Below, in pieces: positions 16,304-25,089 of a stretch of DNA of 64,000 nucleotides (the first letter of the stretch is position 1; the number at the start of each line of letters is the position of its first letter). The stretch covers positions 434,001-498,000 of the forward strand of contig NZ_FXTI01000001.1 in NCBI RefSeq assembly GCF_900182565.1, read 5' to 3'. Below the pieces are notes generated by a model. The model did no database searches, was not told the origin of the DNA, and saw only the letters and a list, made by a program, of their open reading frames with translations. The position numbers and the translations under genes were made by a program. This DNA comes from Melghirimyces algeriensis (GTDB lineage: Bacteria; Bacillota; Bacilli; Thermoactinomycetales; DSM-45169).

Positions 16304-17260
16304 ATGTTGTCTCCTATATTGGACGTACTCCCTCTGTCCATTCGAAGGATCATAGAATCTCTCCCAGAAAGAGAGAAGAAAGATTTGGAAGAAATCAGGG
16401 TTCGACAGGAACGCCCTTTGGAAGTGGTTCACCCGCTTCGCAGTAGGTTTATCACTCCTGATGGGCGGCTTGTTCATCAGAAAGAGCATGCCTTTTGCCC
16501 TGGAAAGAGTGTCTGCGTGAAAATGCTCAATCTGATCAGCAACCACTCATTGTATGCATTGGAAGAGGAGTTGCGGAGAGGGTATGTCACCATCAGAGGA
16601 GGCCACAGGATTGGATTAACCGGGAGAGTGGTGGTGGAAAATGGACGAGTAAAACACATACAGGAAGTGACAGGGTTTAATGTGCGTGTTGCTCGTGAAG
16701 TAAAAGGTTCCGCTCGTCATTTTGTACCGATTCTAGGCAATGGATCTTTAGAGAACCTTTTGATTGTATCGCCGCCTCAATGCGGAAAGACAACGCTGCT
16801 TCGTGATTTGGTAAGGATCGTAAGTTCAGGGGAAGGAATTCCACCACGAAAGGTGGGAGTGGTGGATGAGCGTTCGGAGATTGCAGGATGTGTAGACGGA
16901 GTACCCCAACATGAGGTGGGGCCTCGAACGGATGTATTGGACAGTTGCCCAAAAGCTGAAGGAATGATGATGATGATTCGTTCGATGTCTCCGGACTTAT
17001 TGGTAGTGGATGAAATAGGAAGAAGAGAAGACAGTGATGCTGTGTTTGAGGCCATTCATGCAGGAGTGCATCTGTTTACCACTGCACACGGGCGTTCGAT
17101 GGAAGAGGTTTGCAGGCGACCTGGGATTTCTGAACTGGTTCGGGAGGGCGTTTTTTCTCGATACATTCTATTAAGCCGACGGAAAGGGCCGGGAACGGTG
17201 GAGGCTGTGTATGATCAGAGTCTGAACCGAATCCCGGAGTCACTGGCGGTGAGACGGTGA
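16304..17260 (+). CDS. spoIIIAA: Stage III sporulation protein AA (ATPase)
   Basis: A secretion-type ATPase that powers assembly or function of the SpoIIIA-SpoIIQ channel between mother cell and forespore. 318 residues. Walker A is in VSPPQCGKTTLLRDL, Walker B in LLVVDEIGRRED, and HxD/arginine elements follow (FTTAHGRSMEEV). GVVDERSEI is the conserved segment after Walker A. I use ATG 16304, nine bases behind AGGAGG; a GTG at 16283 precedes that site. It is the first gene of an eight-gene operon with overlapping or closely spaced members. Confidence 0.95.
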   Translation: MLSPILDVLPLSIRRIIESLPEREKKDLEEIRVRQERPLEVVHPLRSRFITPDGRLVHQKEHAFCPGKSVCVKMLNLISNHSLYALEEELRRGYVTIRGGHRIGLTGRVVVENGRVKHIQEVTGFNVRVAREVKGSARHFVPILGNGSLENLLIVSPPQCGKTTLLRDLVRIVSSGEGIPPRKVGVVDERSEIAGCVDGVPQHEVGPRTDVLDSCPKAEGMMMMIRSMSPDLLVVDEIGRREDSDAVFEAIHAGVHLFTTAHGRSMEEVCRRPGISELVREGVFSRYILLSRRKGPGTVEAVYDQSLNRIPESLAVRR

Positions 17261-17778
17261 TGCTTAAGTTGCTGGGAGCTGTATGCATCCTTTTGTCCAC
17301 AAGTGCAATCGGGTTTCGAAAGGCTCATTCCTTTGCGGAACGTCCTCGGCAAATACGTCGGATACGAGGGTCATTGTCGCTGTTGCAAACGGAAATCGTA
17401 TATGGCTCCAGACGGCTGGATCGGATCTGTGAGCATATTGCAGCAAGAGAAACGGGGTCGGTTGGAAGCCTGTACGCCCGGTGCGGGGAATATTTAAAAA
17501 CATGGGATGGCGTTTCTACCTTTGAATGCTGGAAACGGGCAGTGGAAGAAACATGGCCGTTGATGTCATTAAAGGAGCCTGAACGGGAGATATTGATTGA
17601 TTTTGGCAAAACCTTGGGCGTGTCCAATCGTGAAGATCAGTTAACTCATTTGGCCCGGGTTCGAACCAATTTGGAAGTGGAAGAAAATCAGGCACGGGAT
17701 GAACAGTTGCGTTACGAGAAGATGTGCAGGAGCCTTGGAATTCTGGGAGGAGCGTTGATTGTTATCCTGATTTATTGA
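17260..17778 (+). CDS. spoIIIAB: Stage III sporulation protein AB
   Basis: A 172-residue protein that resembles type II/IV secretion GspF-like proteins. It has a hydrophobic N terminus (LLGAVCILLSTSAIGF), the conserved LQTEIVYGSRRL, and a C-terminal membrane segment (LGILGGALIVILIY). The ATG overlaps the spoIIIAA TGA, so the two are translationally coupled. Made in the mother cell and placed in the outer forespore membrane. Confidence 0.95.
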   Translation: MLKLLGAVCILLSTSAIGFRKAHSFAERPRQIRRIRGSLSLLQTEIVYGSRRLDRICEHIAARETGSVGSLYARCGEYLKTWDGVSTFECWKRAVEETWPLMSLKEPEREILIDFGKTLGVSNREDQLTHLARVRTNLEVEENQARDEQLRYEKMCRSLGILGGALIVILIY

Positions 17779-17791
17779 GGGGGAGACACCG

Positions 17792-17998
17792 ATGCCTTAT
17801 AACGTCGATGCCATCTTCCAAATAGCCGGAATAGGGATTGTTGTCGCTATGATGCATACCGTTTTGAAACAAATGGGAAAAGAAGAGTACGCTCAATGGG
17901 TAACATTGATCGGTTTTATTGTGGTTCTGTTTATGGTGGTGGTGTTGGTTCAGGATCTGTTTCAGACAATCAAGAACGTGTTTTTATTCCGTTCGTAA
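17792..17998 (+). CDS. spoIIIAC: Stage III sporulation protein AC
   Basis: A 68-residue membrane protein with two transmembrane segments (about 8-24 and 37-58). The sequence VDAIFQIAGIGIVVAMMHTVLKQMGKEEYA is characteristic of the family. It follows a strong GAGGGGGAG ribosome site. With SpoIIIAD it forms small membrane subunits of the feeding-tube channel. Confidence 0.95.
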   Translation: MPYNVDAIFQIAGIGIVVAMMHTVLKQMGKEEYAQWVTLIGFIVVLFMVVVLVQDLFQTIKNVFLFRS

Positions 17999-18016
17999 CG
18001 GTGGGAGGCGGTCCAC

Positions 18017-18406
18017 TTGGAAATCATCCAGGTGGTAGGTCTGGGCCTGATCGCCACCTTCTTGATTCTTGTTATCAAAGAACAAAAACCGGTGTTTGCT
18101 TTCCTCTTGGCTACGTTCACAGGTGTCGTGATCTTTTTAAGCATTGTGGGGAAAATTGCTGATGTGATCACCATGTTGACCAAACTGGCCGATAAGGCCC
18201 AAGTCAATTCAATATTTCTGGAGACGGTGCTTAAAATTATCGGGGTTGCCTATATAGCGGAGTTTGGTGCCCAAGTGACACGGGATGCTGGTCAGGGGTC
18301 GATCGCCTCCAAAATCGAACTGGCAGGAAAAATTCTGATTATGGTGATGGCGATCCCGGTGATTACCATGATGATTGAAACGGTAGTCAAAATCTTGCCT
18401 TCGTAA
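18017..18406 (+). CDS. spoIIIAD: Stage III sporulation protein AD
   Basis: A 129-residue membrane protein with about four hydrophobic segments; YIAEFGAQVTRDAGQ and IASKIELAGKILI are its family signatures. It starts with TTG at 18017, six bases behind GGGAGGCGG. It belongs to the SpoIIIA channel operon and is related in fold to SpoIIIAC. Confidence 0.95.
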   Translation: MEIIQVVGLGLIATFLILVIKEQKPVFAFLLATFTGVVIFLSIVGKIADVITMLTKLADKAQVNSIFLETVLKIIGVAYIAEFGAQVTRDAGQGSIASKIELAGKILIMVMAIPVITMMIETVVKILPS

Positions 18407-18417
18407 GGATGGTTTCC

Positions 18418-19599
18418 ATGAGCATACGCATCCGAATGTTTGGAATTGCGCTGTTGTTATTGTTTACCCTTCCGCCTCCCCATGCGGTGGCGGAAGGAGA
18501 ATCGTTGGATGAAAAAGTGGTTAGAACGCAACTGGATCAGCTTCAGGTTGAAAAAGTGGAAAGCTTTTGGAAGGAATTAAAAAAAGAATACGGACGTTTT
18601 TTTCCGGAAAAGCAAGGAGATCTTTTTGATTTGGTTCTGTCCAAGGGAGAAAAGGGGTTTAGTTGGAAAGGTTTGATTCGTGGATTCAGCAAGTATTTCT
18701 TTCATGAAGTTCTGTATAATGCCAGACTTTTGGGAACCATTATTGTGCTAACTGTATTCAGTATGATTCTGCGTACGCTTCAAACTGCTTTTGAACGGAA
18801 CCAAGTGAGTAAGATTGCTTATGCCATTGTGTTTATGGTGATTATCATCCTTGCGGTGGACAGCTTTTCTGTTGCAGTTGATGCTGCGAAGGAAGCCATC
18901 TCCCGCATGCTTCACTTTATGTTGGCTTTGCTCCCTTTGGTTTTGACGTTGTTAGCTTCCATGGGGAATGTCGGGTCCGTCGGTATATTCCACCCCTTGA
19001 TTGTGCTGATGATTCACTTGATTGGAACATTGATTCACACAATTGTATTTCCCGTTCTGTTTTTTTCCGCCATTTTGGGAATCGTCAGTTGCCTTTCTGA
19101 CAAATACAAGGTGAATCAACTTGCCAGTCTTTTCAGAAAGATAGGCGTTGGATTGATGGGCACCTTGTTGACCGTTTTTTTGGGAATTGTATCCGTGCAA
19201 GGAGCAACAGCAGCCGTGGCTGACGGGGTGACCATTCGGACGGCAAAATACATTACCGGCAATTTTATACCCGTAGTTGGGAGAATGTTTTCCGATGCGG
19301 CGGATACCGTAGTGGGAGCTTCACTATTGGTTAAAAATGCAGTAGGGATGGTCGGGGTGTTGATTCTGTTATTGATTGTTGCTTTCCCTGCTTTAAAGAT
19401 TCTTTCTCTTGCATTGGTCTACAGCTTTTCAGCAGCAGTCATGCAACCGCTGGGGAACAGCCCGATCATTGAATGTCTAAGCATCATATCCAAGACACTG
19501 ATTTATATATTTGCTGCCATGGCTACTGTGGGGTTGATGTTCTTTCTTGCGATTACGATTATTGTCGCTTCAGGAAATATTTCCGTGATGATCCGGTAG
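18418..19599 (+). CDS. spoIIIAE: Stage III sporulation protein AE
   Basis: A 393-residue polytopic membrane protein of the SpoIIIA channel. It begins with a signal-like hydrophobic stretch (FGIALLLLFTLPPPHAVA), then a soluble region, then about seven hydrophobic segments. VQGATAAVADGVTIRTAKY and GNFIPVVGRMFSDAADTV are the conserved family core. I start at ATG 18418, eight bases behind AAGGA; ATG 18409 lies too close to the previous stop. Permease-like character suggests it forms the transmembrane part of the channel. Confidence 0.94.
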   Translation: MSIRIRMFGIALLLLFTLPPPHAVAEGESLDEKVVRTQLDQLQVEKVESFWKELKKEYGRFFPEKQGDLFDLVLSKGEKGFSWKGLIRGFSKYFFHEVLYNARLLGTIIVLTVFSMILRTLQTAFERNQVSKIAYAIVFMVIIILAVDSFSVAVDAAKEAISRMLHFMLALLPLVLTLLASMGNVGSVGIFHPLIVLMIHLIGTLIHTIVFPVLFFSAILGIVSCLSDKYKVNQLASLFRKIGVGLMGTLLTVFLGIVSVQGATAAVADGVTIRTAKYITGNFIPVVGRMFSDAADTVVGASLLVKNAVGMVGVLILLLIVAFPALKILSLALVYSFSAAVMQPLGNSPIIECLSIISKTLIYIFAAMATVGLMFFLAITIIVASGNISVMIR

Positions 19600-19610
19600 G
19601 TGATGATCCA

Positions 19611-20270
19611 TTGATTGAACTGATGAGCAACTGGTTAAAACAGATTGTCGTTCTGGTGCTGATCGCTGTATTCATTGACCTGCTTCTGCCAAACAATACA
19701 ATGGAGAAATATGTGAAGTTGGTCATGGGTCTTTTGATCATTTTGGCGATTCTCTCACCCATCTTGCAATTGATTCAACAGGACCTAGATCTTAAAAGCC
19801 TGGCATTCAATGAAAGGAATATTGGTGACGCAAATCTCGCCTCACTTTCATCCATCCAAGAGGAAAGCAAGAAGCTGAAGGAATCACAGAAACGTTTGAC
19901 TCATGATGAGGTACAGATGCGTTTGGCGGAGATGATTAGAAACAAAGTGGAAGATCAATTCGACGTGGAGGTGGTTCAGTCCCGTGTACGGATTCAATCC
20001 AAAAAAGAATCGTCTCCCCAGATTATCGGAGTCACGTTGAAAGTCCGACCGGGCACAGAAGAAAAAAATGATGTGACTACCGTCAAACCGGTAGAGGAAG
20101 TGGAGCCAGTGATCATTGACGAAAAGAAAACAGAACCCCAAAAGGATGAAAAGTCCTCTTCGGAAGATAACCGTTGGAAACGAAAAATTGTTGGATTCCT
20201 ACAGAAATCCTTTCAACTACAGGCCAAAGAGATTAAAGTGGAAATCCTGAAGAGGGATCTGGGGAGGTGA
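19611..20270 (+). CDS. spoIIIAF: Stage III sporulation protein AF
   Basis: A ~219-residue protein with two N-terminal membrane segments (about 8-25 and 35-53, with DLLLPNNTMEKYVKLVMGLL, the family signature) and a soluble C-terminal region rich in charged residues. The start is TTG 19611, eight bases behind AGGTG; the frame is open upstream within spoIIIAE, and the ATG at 19623 is an alternative. Its ring-forming C-terminal domain is thought to be part of the channel. Confidence 0.92.
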   Translation: MIELMSNWLKQIVVLVLIAVFIDLLLPNNTMEKYVKLVMGLLIILAILSPILQLIQQDLDLKSLAFNERNIGDANLASLSSIQEESKKLKESQKRLTHDEVQMRLAEMIRNKVEDQFDVEVVQSRVRIQSKKESSPQIIGVTLKVRPGTEEKNDVTTVKPVEEVEPVIIDEKKTEPQKDEKSSSEDNRWKRKIVGFLQKSFQLQAKEIKVEILKRDLGR

Positions 20271-20276
20271 TCACCA

Positions 20277-20912
20277 TTGTTAAAACGGATTCTTGACCGT
20301 TTGGAAAAGTCGCTGGGAGGAGAGACACAAGGAAACAAAAAAGTGAATACCTTTCGCTGGTTGATCGTGATCGGATGTTTTGGGGTTGCATTGATGATCC
20401 TCTCCTCCTTTTTTTCCGTAAGTCAAGAAATGGTGCCTCCTGAAGTGGGAAATTCACAGGAAAGAGAAGAGGAATCAACCCCTGCTTGGAAAAGCAAGAA
20501 CAAGAAAATGACCATGAAGGAATATGAAGAGATGTATGAAGCACAGTTGTCCGATGTACTCGGAAATATGGTGGGGGTGGAAGATGTCTCCGTTATGGTA
20601 AACCTGGAATCTTCGGAAGAACAAGTTTTGGAAAAGGATATAAAAAAATCAGAAAAGATAACCGATGAAAAAGATCTGAAGGGAGGAACCCGTAAAATTC
20701 ATGAGGATAATAAAGATGAAAAGGTGGTGTTATATCGAAACGGTGACAGTGAACAGCCGATTGTTATTAAAAAAGTAAAGCCTCAGGTCAGAGGGGTTTT
20801 GGTAGTGGCAGAGGGAGTGGAAAACTTGAAAGTGAAAGCAGCGATGGTGGAAGCGATTCAAAGATTGATGGATGTTCCGGTTCACAGAATATCTGTCATG
20901 CCGAGAGGTTAA
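20277..20912 (+). CDS. spoIIIAG: Stage III sporulation protein AG
   Basis: A 211-residue single-pass protein. The membrane segment is near residues 26-44 (WLIVIGCFGVALMILSSFF), followed by an extracytoplasmic region containing the ring-building motif (EAQLSDVLGNMVGVEDVSVMVNLES) and later VRGVLVVAEGVENLKVKAAM. It forms a large multimeric ring in the intermembrane space. It starts with TTG 20277, seven bases behind GGGGAGGTGA. Confidence 0.95.
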   Translation: MLKRILDRLEKSLGGETQGNKKVNTFRWLIVIGCFGVALMILSSFFSVSQEMVPPEVGNSQEREEESTPAWKSKNKKMTMKEYEEMYEAQLSDVLGNMVGVEDVSVMVNLESSEEQVLEKDIKKSEKITDEKDLKGGTRKIHEDNKDEKVVLYRNGDSEQPIVIKKVKPQVRGVLVVAEGVENLKVKAAMVEAIQRLMDVPVHRISVMPRG

Positions 20913-20923
20913 GGAGGGTTAAA

Positions 20924-21484
20924 ATGAACATGAACAAACAAACCGTCTGGTTGGTGACGATGTTGACCCTGATGGTGGTACTTTCCGCTTATTATATTGT
21001 GACGGGACCCGTGGAACCAGCAGATCAGATTACAATGGATGAACAGACATCCAAATCCGAAGATGTTCAAGTAAAAACAAAGGAAAAAGCAGATAAGGAA
21101 GAAAAGGACAAAAAGGCTTCTGTTGATTCCGACAGCGACTATTTTATTGGATATCAGCTTCAAAGAAGTTCACTGCGCTCCAAAATGACGGAAAAGTATA
21201 TGGATGTTATGACCGATCCAAAAGCGTCAAAGGAAGAATTAAAGAAGGCACAGCAAAAAATTAATGAATTGATGAAAGTGGATAAAACAGAATCAGTGAT
21301 GGAGGATTTGATCCGGGAGGAAGGATTTCGCGATGCGGTGGTAATCACAAATGAAGATGACTTTGTTGATGTCATTGTTCAAAGTGAAAAAATGAGCAAG
21401 AAACAGGTGGTAAAGTTGATCAGTATGGTGAAAAAGCAATTGGATGTCCCCGTTGATAAGATTTCTATCGCTTATAAAAACTGA
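20924..21484 (+). CDS. spoIIIAH: Stage III sporulation protein AH
   Basis: A 186-residue protein with one N-terminal membrane segment (about 8-27), a charged linker and a C-terminal ring-building domain (EEGFRDAVVITNEDDFVDVIV, ending DVPVDKISIAYKN). In B. subtilis it binds forespore SpoIIQ across the two membranes. A strong AAGGAGGG lies before the ATG. It is the last gene of the operon and a weak terminator follows. Confidence 0.96.
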   Translation: MNMNKQTVWLVTMLTLMVVLSAYYIVTGPVEPADQITMDEQTSKSEDVQVKTKEKADKEEKDKKASVDSDSDYFIGYQLQRSSLRSKMTEKYMDVMTDPKASKEELKKAQQKINELMKVDKTESVMEDLIREEGFRDAVVITNEDDFVDVIVQSEKMSKKQVVKLISMVKKQLDVPVDKISIAYKN

Positions 21485-21500
21485 TACGCTTTTCATCATC

Positions 21501-21525
21501 CCCTCTGTAGGAGGGCTTTTCTTTT
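21501..21525 (+). terminator. Weak intrinsic terminator after spoIIIAH
   Basis: A short 5-bp stem (21501-21505 with 21511-21515) followed by CTTTTCTTTT. The stem is short, so some read-through is likely. Confidence 0.5.
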
Positions 21526-21540
21526 GCGAAAATGTGCAGA

Positions 21541-21569
21541 TTGATTATCGGGATTGTACAACGTACAAT
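21541..21569 (+). promoter_or_regulatory. Sigma-A promoter upstream of accB (distal)
   Basis: TTGATT and TACAAT separated by exactly 17 bases. Transcription would start near 21576. Confidence 0.6.
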
Positions 21570-21621
21570 GGACATAGATTTTACGGAAATATCACAGCTC
21601 TTGTTCCAAAAACAAGATTGG

Positions 21622-21650
21622 TTGAGTTGTTCATTCGTTTTGTATACAAT
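21622..21650 (+). promoter_or_regulatory. Sigma-A promoter upstream of accB (proximal)
   Basis: TTGAGT and TACAAT separated by 17 bases (within TATACAAT). It lies 81 bases after the distal promoter and ~105 bases before accB. Confidence 0.55.
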
Positions 21651-21760
21651 CAAACGGTATGACACAAATGATGGACAAGATCAGTATCAGAAATTTTGCT
21701 TTGTTTTTGGTCCATGATGATGAAGGTGTCAATTTTTCTGAAAGGTTTTGAGAGGAGTGA

Positions 21761-22261
21761 ATGAAAATGCCAATGAAGATGCATGAAATAAGGGAATTGA
21801 TTCGACTTGTGGATGAGTCCGATATTGAGCAATTTGAGCTGGATAATGATGGAACGAAAGTGATGCTTAAAAAAGCATCCAACGGTATCAAGTATGTAAC
21901 TACGGAGTCCTCTGCCGAGGTTCAACCGGAAGTAAAACAACTGGAACCCACTCCAACAGCTGTGGTGAAAGAAACAACGCCCTCACCCGCTGAACCGGAT
22001 ACAGAGGTGGATGAGACGGATCTCCACAAAATTGTATCTCCGATGGTGGGCACATTTTACAAGGCACCGGCTCCGGATGCCGACCCATATGTGAATGAAG
22101 GGGATCAAGTGGAGGAAAAAACAGTGGTCTGCATTGTGGAAGCGATGAAACTGATGAATGAAATTGAGGCTGAAGTGCGGGGAAAAATCGTCAAAGTTCT
22201 TGTTGAAAATGGACAGCTCGTCGAGTACGGTCAGCCGCTGTTTTTGGTAAAAACGGACTAA
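21761..22261 (+). CDS. accB: Acetyl-CoA carboxylase biotin carboxyl carrier protein
   Basis: Carries the carboxylated biotin between the two halves of acetyl-CoA carboxylase, the first step of fatty acid synthesis. The 166-residue protein has an N-terminal helix (IRELIRLVDES), a proline- and glutamate-rich linker (about 50-85) and the biotinyl domain with VEAMKLMNEI, where Lys130 takes the biotin. GAGAGGAG lies just before ATG 21761; the next ATG, 21767, has the better spacing and may be the true start. It is followed by accC in the usual pair. Confidence 0.96.
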   Translation: MKMPMKMHEIRELIRLVDESDIEQFELDNDGTKVMLKKASNGIKYVTTESSAEVQPEVKQLEPTPTAVVKETTPSPAEPDTEVDETDLHKIVSPMVGTFYKAPAPDADPYVNEGDQVEEKTVVCIVEAMKLMNEIEAEVRGKIVKVLVENGQLVEYGQPLFLVKTD

Positions 22262-22282
22262 ACAGCGGAAGGAGAGAGTAAA

Positions 22283-23632
22283 ATGTTTAAAAAAATCCTG
22301 ATCGCCAATCGCGGAGAGATTGCTATTCGGGTGATACGTGCCTGTCGCGAGTTGGGGATTCAATCTGTAGCCGTTTATTCTGAAGCTGACCGTGATTCCC
22401 TGCATGTCAAGTTGGCAGATGAAGCTTATTGTATTGGTCCGGCTTCATCAAAGGACAGTTATTTGAGTATGGCCAGTTTGATGAGTGTCGCAACGCTTGT
22501 AGAAGCTGACGCCATTCATCCTGGATATGGATTTCTGGCGGAGAATGCTGATTTTGCCGAGCTTTGTGCTGCCTGCAACATCACTTTCATCGGCCCTGAA
22601 CCGCAAGCGATCCAGAAAATGGGTGATAAAACAACGGCCCGTGAAACGATGAAAGCGGCTTCTGTGCCTGTCGTTCCTGGTACGGAGGGGGTCATTGAGG
22701 ATGAGAATGCAGCTTTGAAAACAGCCCAAGAAATCGGATATCCTGTCATTGTTAAAGCAACCGCCGGAGGCGGAGGCAAAGGGATGCGTGTGGTACATAC
22801 GGAGGAGGAATTAAAACGGGCAATCCGTATGGCTCAGCAGGAAGCTGAAATTAATTTCGGCAATCCCGGAGTCTATTTGGAGAAATTTTTGGTTCAACCC
22901 CGTCATATCGAAATTCAGGTGTTGGCTGATGCTCATGGAAATACCATCCATTTGGGAGAACGGGATTGCTCCATTCAACGGCGATACCAAAAGCTGGTGG
23001 AAGAAGCGCCGTCTCCCGCTTTGAATCCAACATTGCGAGATAAAATGGGGAAAGCAGCCGTGGCTGCTGCAGAAGCAGTCAATTACACGGGTGCGGGGAC
23101 AGTGGAATTTTTGCTCGATCATGAAGGTAATTTTTATTTCATGGAAATGAATACCCGGATTCAGGTGGAGCACCCCGTAACAGAATATATTACTGGTGTA
23201 GATTTGATTAAGGAACAGATCCGGGTGGCCGCAGGTGAACCCCTTTCCCTGCGTCAGGAGGATGTCGTGATCGATGGCTGGGCCATTGAATGTCGAATCA
23301 ATGCAGAGGACCCGGATCGGAACTTTATGCCGACACCCGGAACTGTTACATTTTACTTGCCTCCGGGAGGAGTGGGAGTGCGCGTTGACAGCGGAGCTTA
23401 TCCGGGTTACTTCATTCCGCCGTTTTACGATTCCATGATTGCCAAGTTGATTGTATGGGGAAAAGACCGTGATGAGGCGATTCAACGGATGAAGCGTGCT
23501 CTTGCTGAATTTGCTGTTGATGGGGTGAGCACAACGATTCCCTTTCATATGAAACTGTTCAACAATCAACGTTTTGTTGAAGGGGATTTTCACATACAAT
23601 TTCTGGAAACCACCGATTTGGAGGAGGGTTAA
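22283..23632 (+). CDS. accC: Acetyl-CoA carboxylase biotin carboxylase
   Basis: ATP-dependent carboxylation of the biotin on AccB. The 449-residue ATP-grasp protein has the N-terminal FKKILIANRGEIAIRVIRAC, the glycine-rich ATP loop KATAGGGGKGMRVV (near 160), and catalytic FMEMNTRIQVEHPVTE (near 286-301). The length is standard. ATG 22283 follows AAGGAGAGAG. Because no other biotin carboxylase is seen in the window, it might also serve the acyl-CoA carboxyltransferase at 60134. Confidence 0.97.
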   Translation: MFKKILIANRGEIAIRVIRACRELGIQSVAVYSEADRDSLHVKLADEAYCIGPASSKDSYLSMASLMSVATLVEADAIHPGYGFLAENADFAELCAACNITFIGPEPQAIQKMGDKTTARETMKAASVPVVPGTEGVIEDENAALKTAQEIGYPVIVKATAGGGGKGMRVVHTEEELKRAIRMAQQEAEINFGNPGVYLEKFLVQPRHIEIQVLADAHGNTIHLGERDCSIQRRYQKLVEEAPSPALNPTLRDKMGKAAVAAAEAVNYTGAGTVEFLLDHEGNFYFMEMNTRIQVEHPVTEYITGVDLIKEQIRVAAGEPLSLRQEDVVIDGWAIECRINAEDPDRNFMPTPGTVTFYLPPGGVGVRVDSGAYPGYFIPPFYDSMIAKLIVWGKDRDEAIQRMKRALAEFAVDGVSTTIPFHMKLFNNQRFVEGDFHIQFLETTDLEEG

Positions 23633-23633
23633 C

Positions 23634-24050
23634 ATGGAAATGGAACAAAACCATTACAGTGAAACAGGAAGTACCCATTTGGGGCGGGTGGAGATTGCTC
23701 CTGAGGTGATTCAGATCATCAGTGGGCTTGCTTCCATCCAGGTAGAGGGTGTTGCGGGGATGAGTGGGGGTGTTGTATCCGATATTACTCAGTTCCTGGG
23801 TCGAAAAACACCAAAACAAGGAATTAAAGTGGAATTGGATGATGAGGTGAGAATCCAGGTTTCCCTCATTGTCACGTATGGATACCATATTCCAGATGTA
23901 GCCCGTAATGTTCAAGAAAGAGTGAAGAGTGCTGTTGAATCCATGACCGGTCTGGATGTGTCCGGTATCACTGTTCAAGTCGTTGATGTACGTTTTGCAG
24001 GGGACGAACAAGAATCGAGTGAGGAATCGGAATCACAGCGAGTAAAATAA
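23634..24050 (+). CDS. Asp23/Gls24 family envelope stress protein (YqhY-like)
   Basis: A 138-residue cytosolic protein of the Asp23 family. The core reads GRVEIAPEVIQIISGLASIQVEGVAGMSGG near the start and later DVARNVQERVKSAVESMTGLDVSGITVQVVDV. It starts at ATG 23634, six bases behind GGAGGG, two bases after accC. Its link to accBC matches yqhY of B. subtilis, which affects acetyl-CoA carboxylase activity. Here an AmaP-type anchor follows nearby, so it may also be a membrane-tethered envelope protein. Confidence 0.9.
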   Translation: MEMEQNHYSETGSTHLGRVEIAPEVIQIISGLASIQVEGVAGMSGGVVSDITQFLGRKTPKQGIKVELDDEVRIQVSLIVTYGYHIPDVARNVQERVKSAVESMTGLDVSGITVQVVDVRFAGDEQESSEESESQRVK

Positions 24051-24093
24051 TGTCGGTTGCACGCAATTGAAGAATGTTGCTGTTGAGACCGTC

Positions 24094-24150
24094 TGCTGGG
24101 TGCAAGTGTGACTGATCAGGTCGCGAGCATCCAGCAAATACTTATTTTTG
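24094..24150 (+). terminator. Branched hairpin with T-run between the Asp23 gene and amaP
   Basis: A 10-bp stem with one G-T pair (24094-24103 with 24127-24136) encloses a second 5-bp stem, and is followed by a stretch ending in TTATTTTT. It may terminate part of the accBC-asp23 transcript. Confidence 0.45.
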
Positions 24151-24260
24151 CACAAAAGAGGAGTAGACAGCTATCCTCATCAAATTGGAAGAGAAGCCGG
24201 TGGTGACCGAAAGAAATGGTGCTATGGGGTCGTCACACAATTGAGAGGAGGAACAGAGGA

Positions 24261-24824
24261 TTGGGTGTACTAAATCGGCTCCTCTTGATTGTTAACAGTT
24301 TACTACTCCTGGTTTCATCTGTTTTTGGTATTAGTGTTGCTCTGGATGTTGGATGGGGTCGATATATACGGGTGTCGGAATGGTTGAACCGACTTTATAA
24401 AAGTCCGGATGCACGGTGGTTTGTGTTGGTATTAAGTGTGGCTCTTCTGATTTTCAGTATTTGGATGTTTTGTTTCTCCATACAAAGACACAAGAGATAT
24501 TCGGGTGTGGATCGATTGACTGAAATCGGTCATATCCGGATTTCCAGCAAGGCATTGGAAGGGATGGCGTTGTTTGCGGCTCAGAGGGTCAAGGGTATAC
24601 GTAATCTTTCAGCCAATGTTCGACATGATGAGAACCAGTCGTCTATTGGTATTGGTTTAAAATTGTCGGTTGAGGGAGACACTCCTATACAAACCCTGTC
24701 TGAACAACTGCAGCACTCAGTTAAATCGTATGTGGAAGAAGTTGCGGGTGTGGATGTTCGTCAGATCTCTGTTTATATTGTGGATACCGTTCAGCCGGAC
24801 TCGAAGCGGATTCGTGTAAAGTAG
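24261..24824 (+). CDS. amaP: Alkaline shock response membrane anchor protein AmaP
   Basis: A 187-residue protein with two N-terminal membrane segments (about 2-22 and 52-73) and a soluble Asp23-like domain (HIRISSKALEGMALFAAQRVKGI, then VEEVAGVDVRQISVYIVD). In staphylococci AmaP holds Asp23 at the membrane. The start is TTG 24261, nine bases behind AGGAGG; the frame is open to 24216 without a site. It is followed by a DUF2273 gene, the usual partner. Confidence 0.9.
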   Translation: MGVLNRLLLIVNSLLLLVSSVFGISVALDVGWGRYIRVSEWLNRLYKSPDARWFVLVLSVALLIFSIWMFCFSIQRHKRYSGVDRLTEIGHIRISSKALEGMALFAAQRVKGIRNLSANVRHDENQSSIGIGLKLSVEGDTPIQTLSEQLQHSVKSYVEEVAGVDVRQISVYIVDTVQPDSKRIRVK

Positions 24825-24836
24825 GGTGGTGCAAAC

Positions 24837-25037
24837 TTGAGTCGTTTCAGTTCAGCTTACATTGGACGCATTGTAGGCATCGCCGCCGGTGTTTTGTTTG
24901 GATTTATCTATTTAATTGCCGGATTATGGAAAACGCTCATCTTTGCTGTTTTTGTCTCTATCGGTTTTATGGTGGGATATCAGGTAGATCATCAAGATCA
25001 TTTCAAACGTGTATTGGGAAGGATTTTCAAGAAATAA
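24837..25037 (+). CDS. DUF2273 small membrane protein
   Basis: A 66-residue protein with two hydrophobic segments (about 10-27 and 30-45, RIVGIAAGVLFGFIYLIAG then FAVFVSIGFMVGYQVD) and a basic tail. Size, topology and the place after amaP identify the DUF2273 family, part of the Asp23/AmaP envelope-stress group. It starts with TTG 24837 behind AGGGTGG. Confidence 0.85.
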   Translation: MSRFSSAYIGRIVGIAAGVLFGFIYLIAGLWKTLIFAVFVSIGFMVGYQVDHQDHFKRVLGRIFKK

Positions 25038-25089
25038 ACTTGGATCCCGGCTGACGGCTGGGCATTTTTTTTGAAAGGAGATGGTTCTG

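Noticed and set aside
21444..21717. Two short plus-strand frames between spoIIIAH and accB
   Set aside because: They overlap the promoters and the weak terminator and have no ribosome site.
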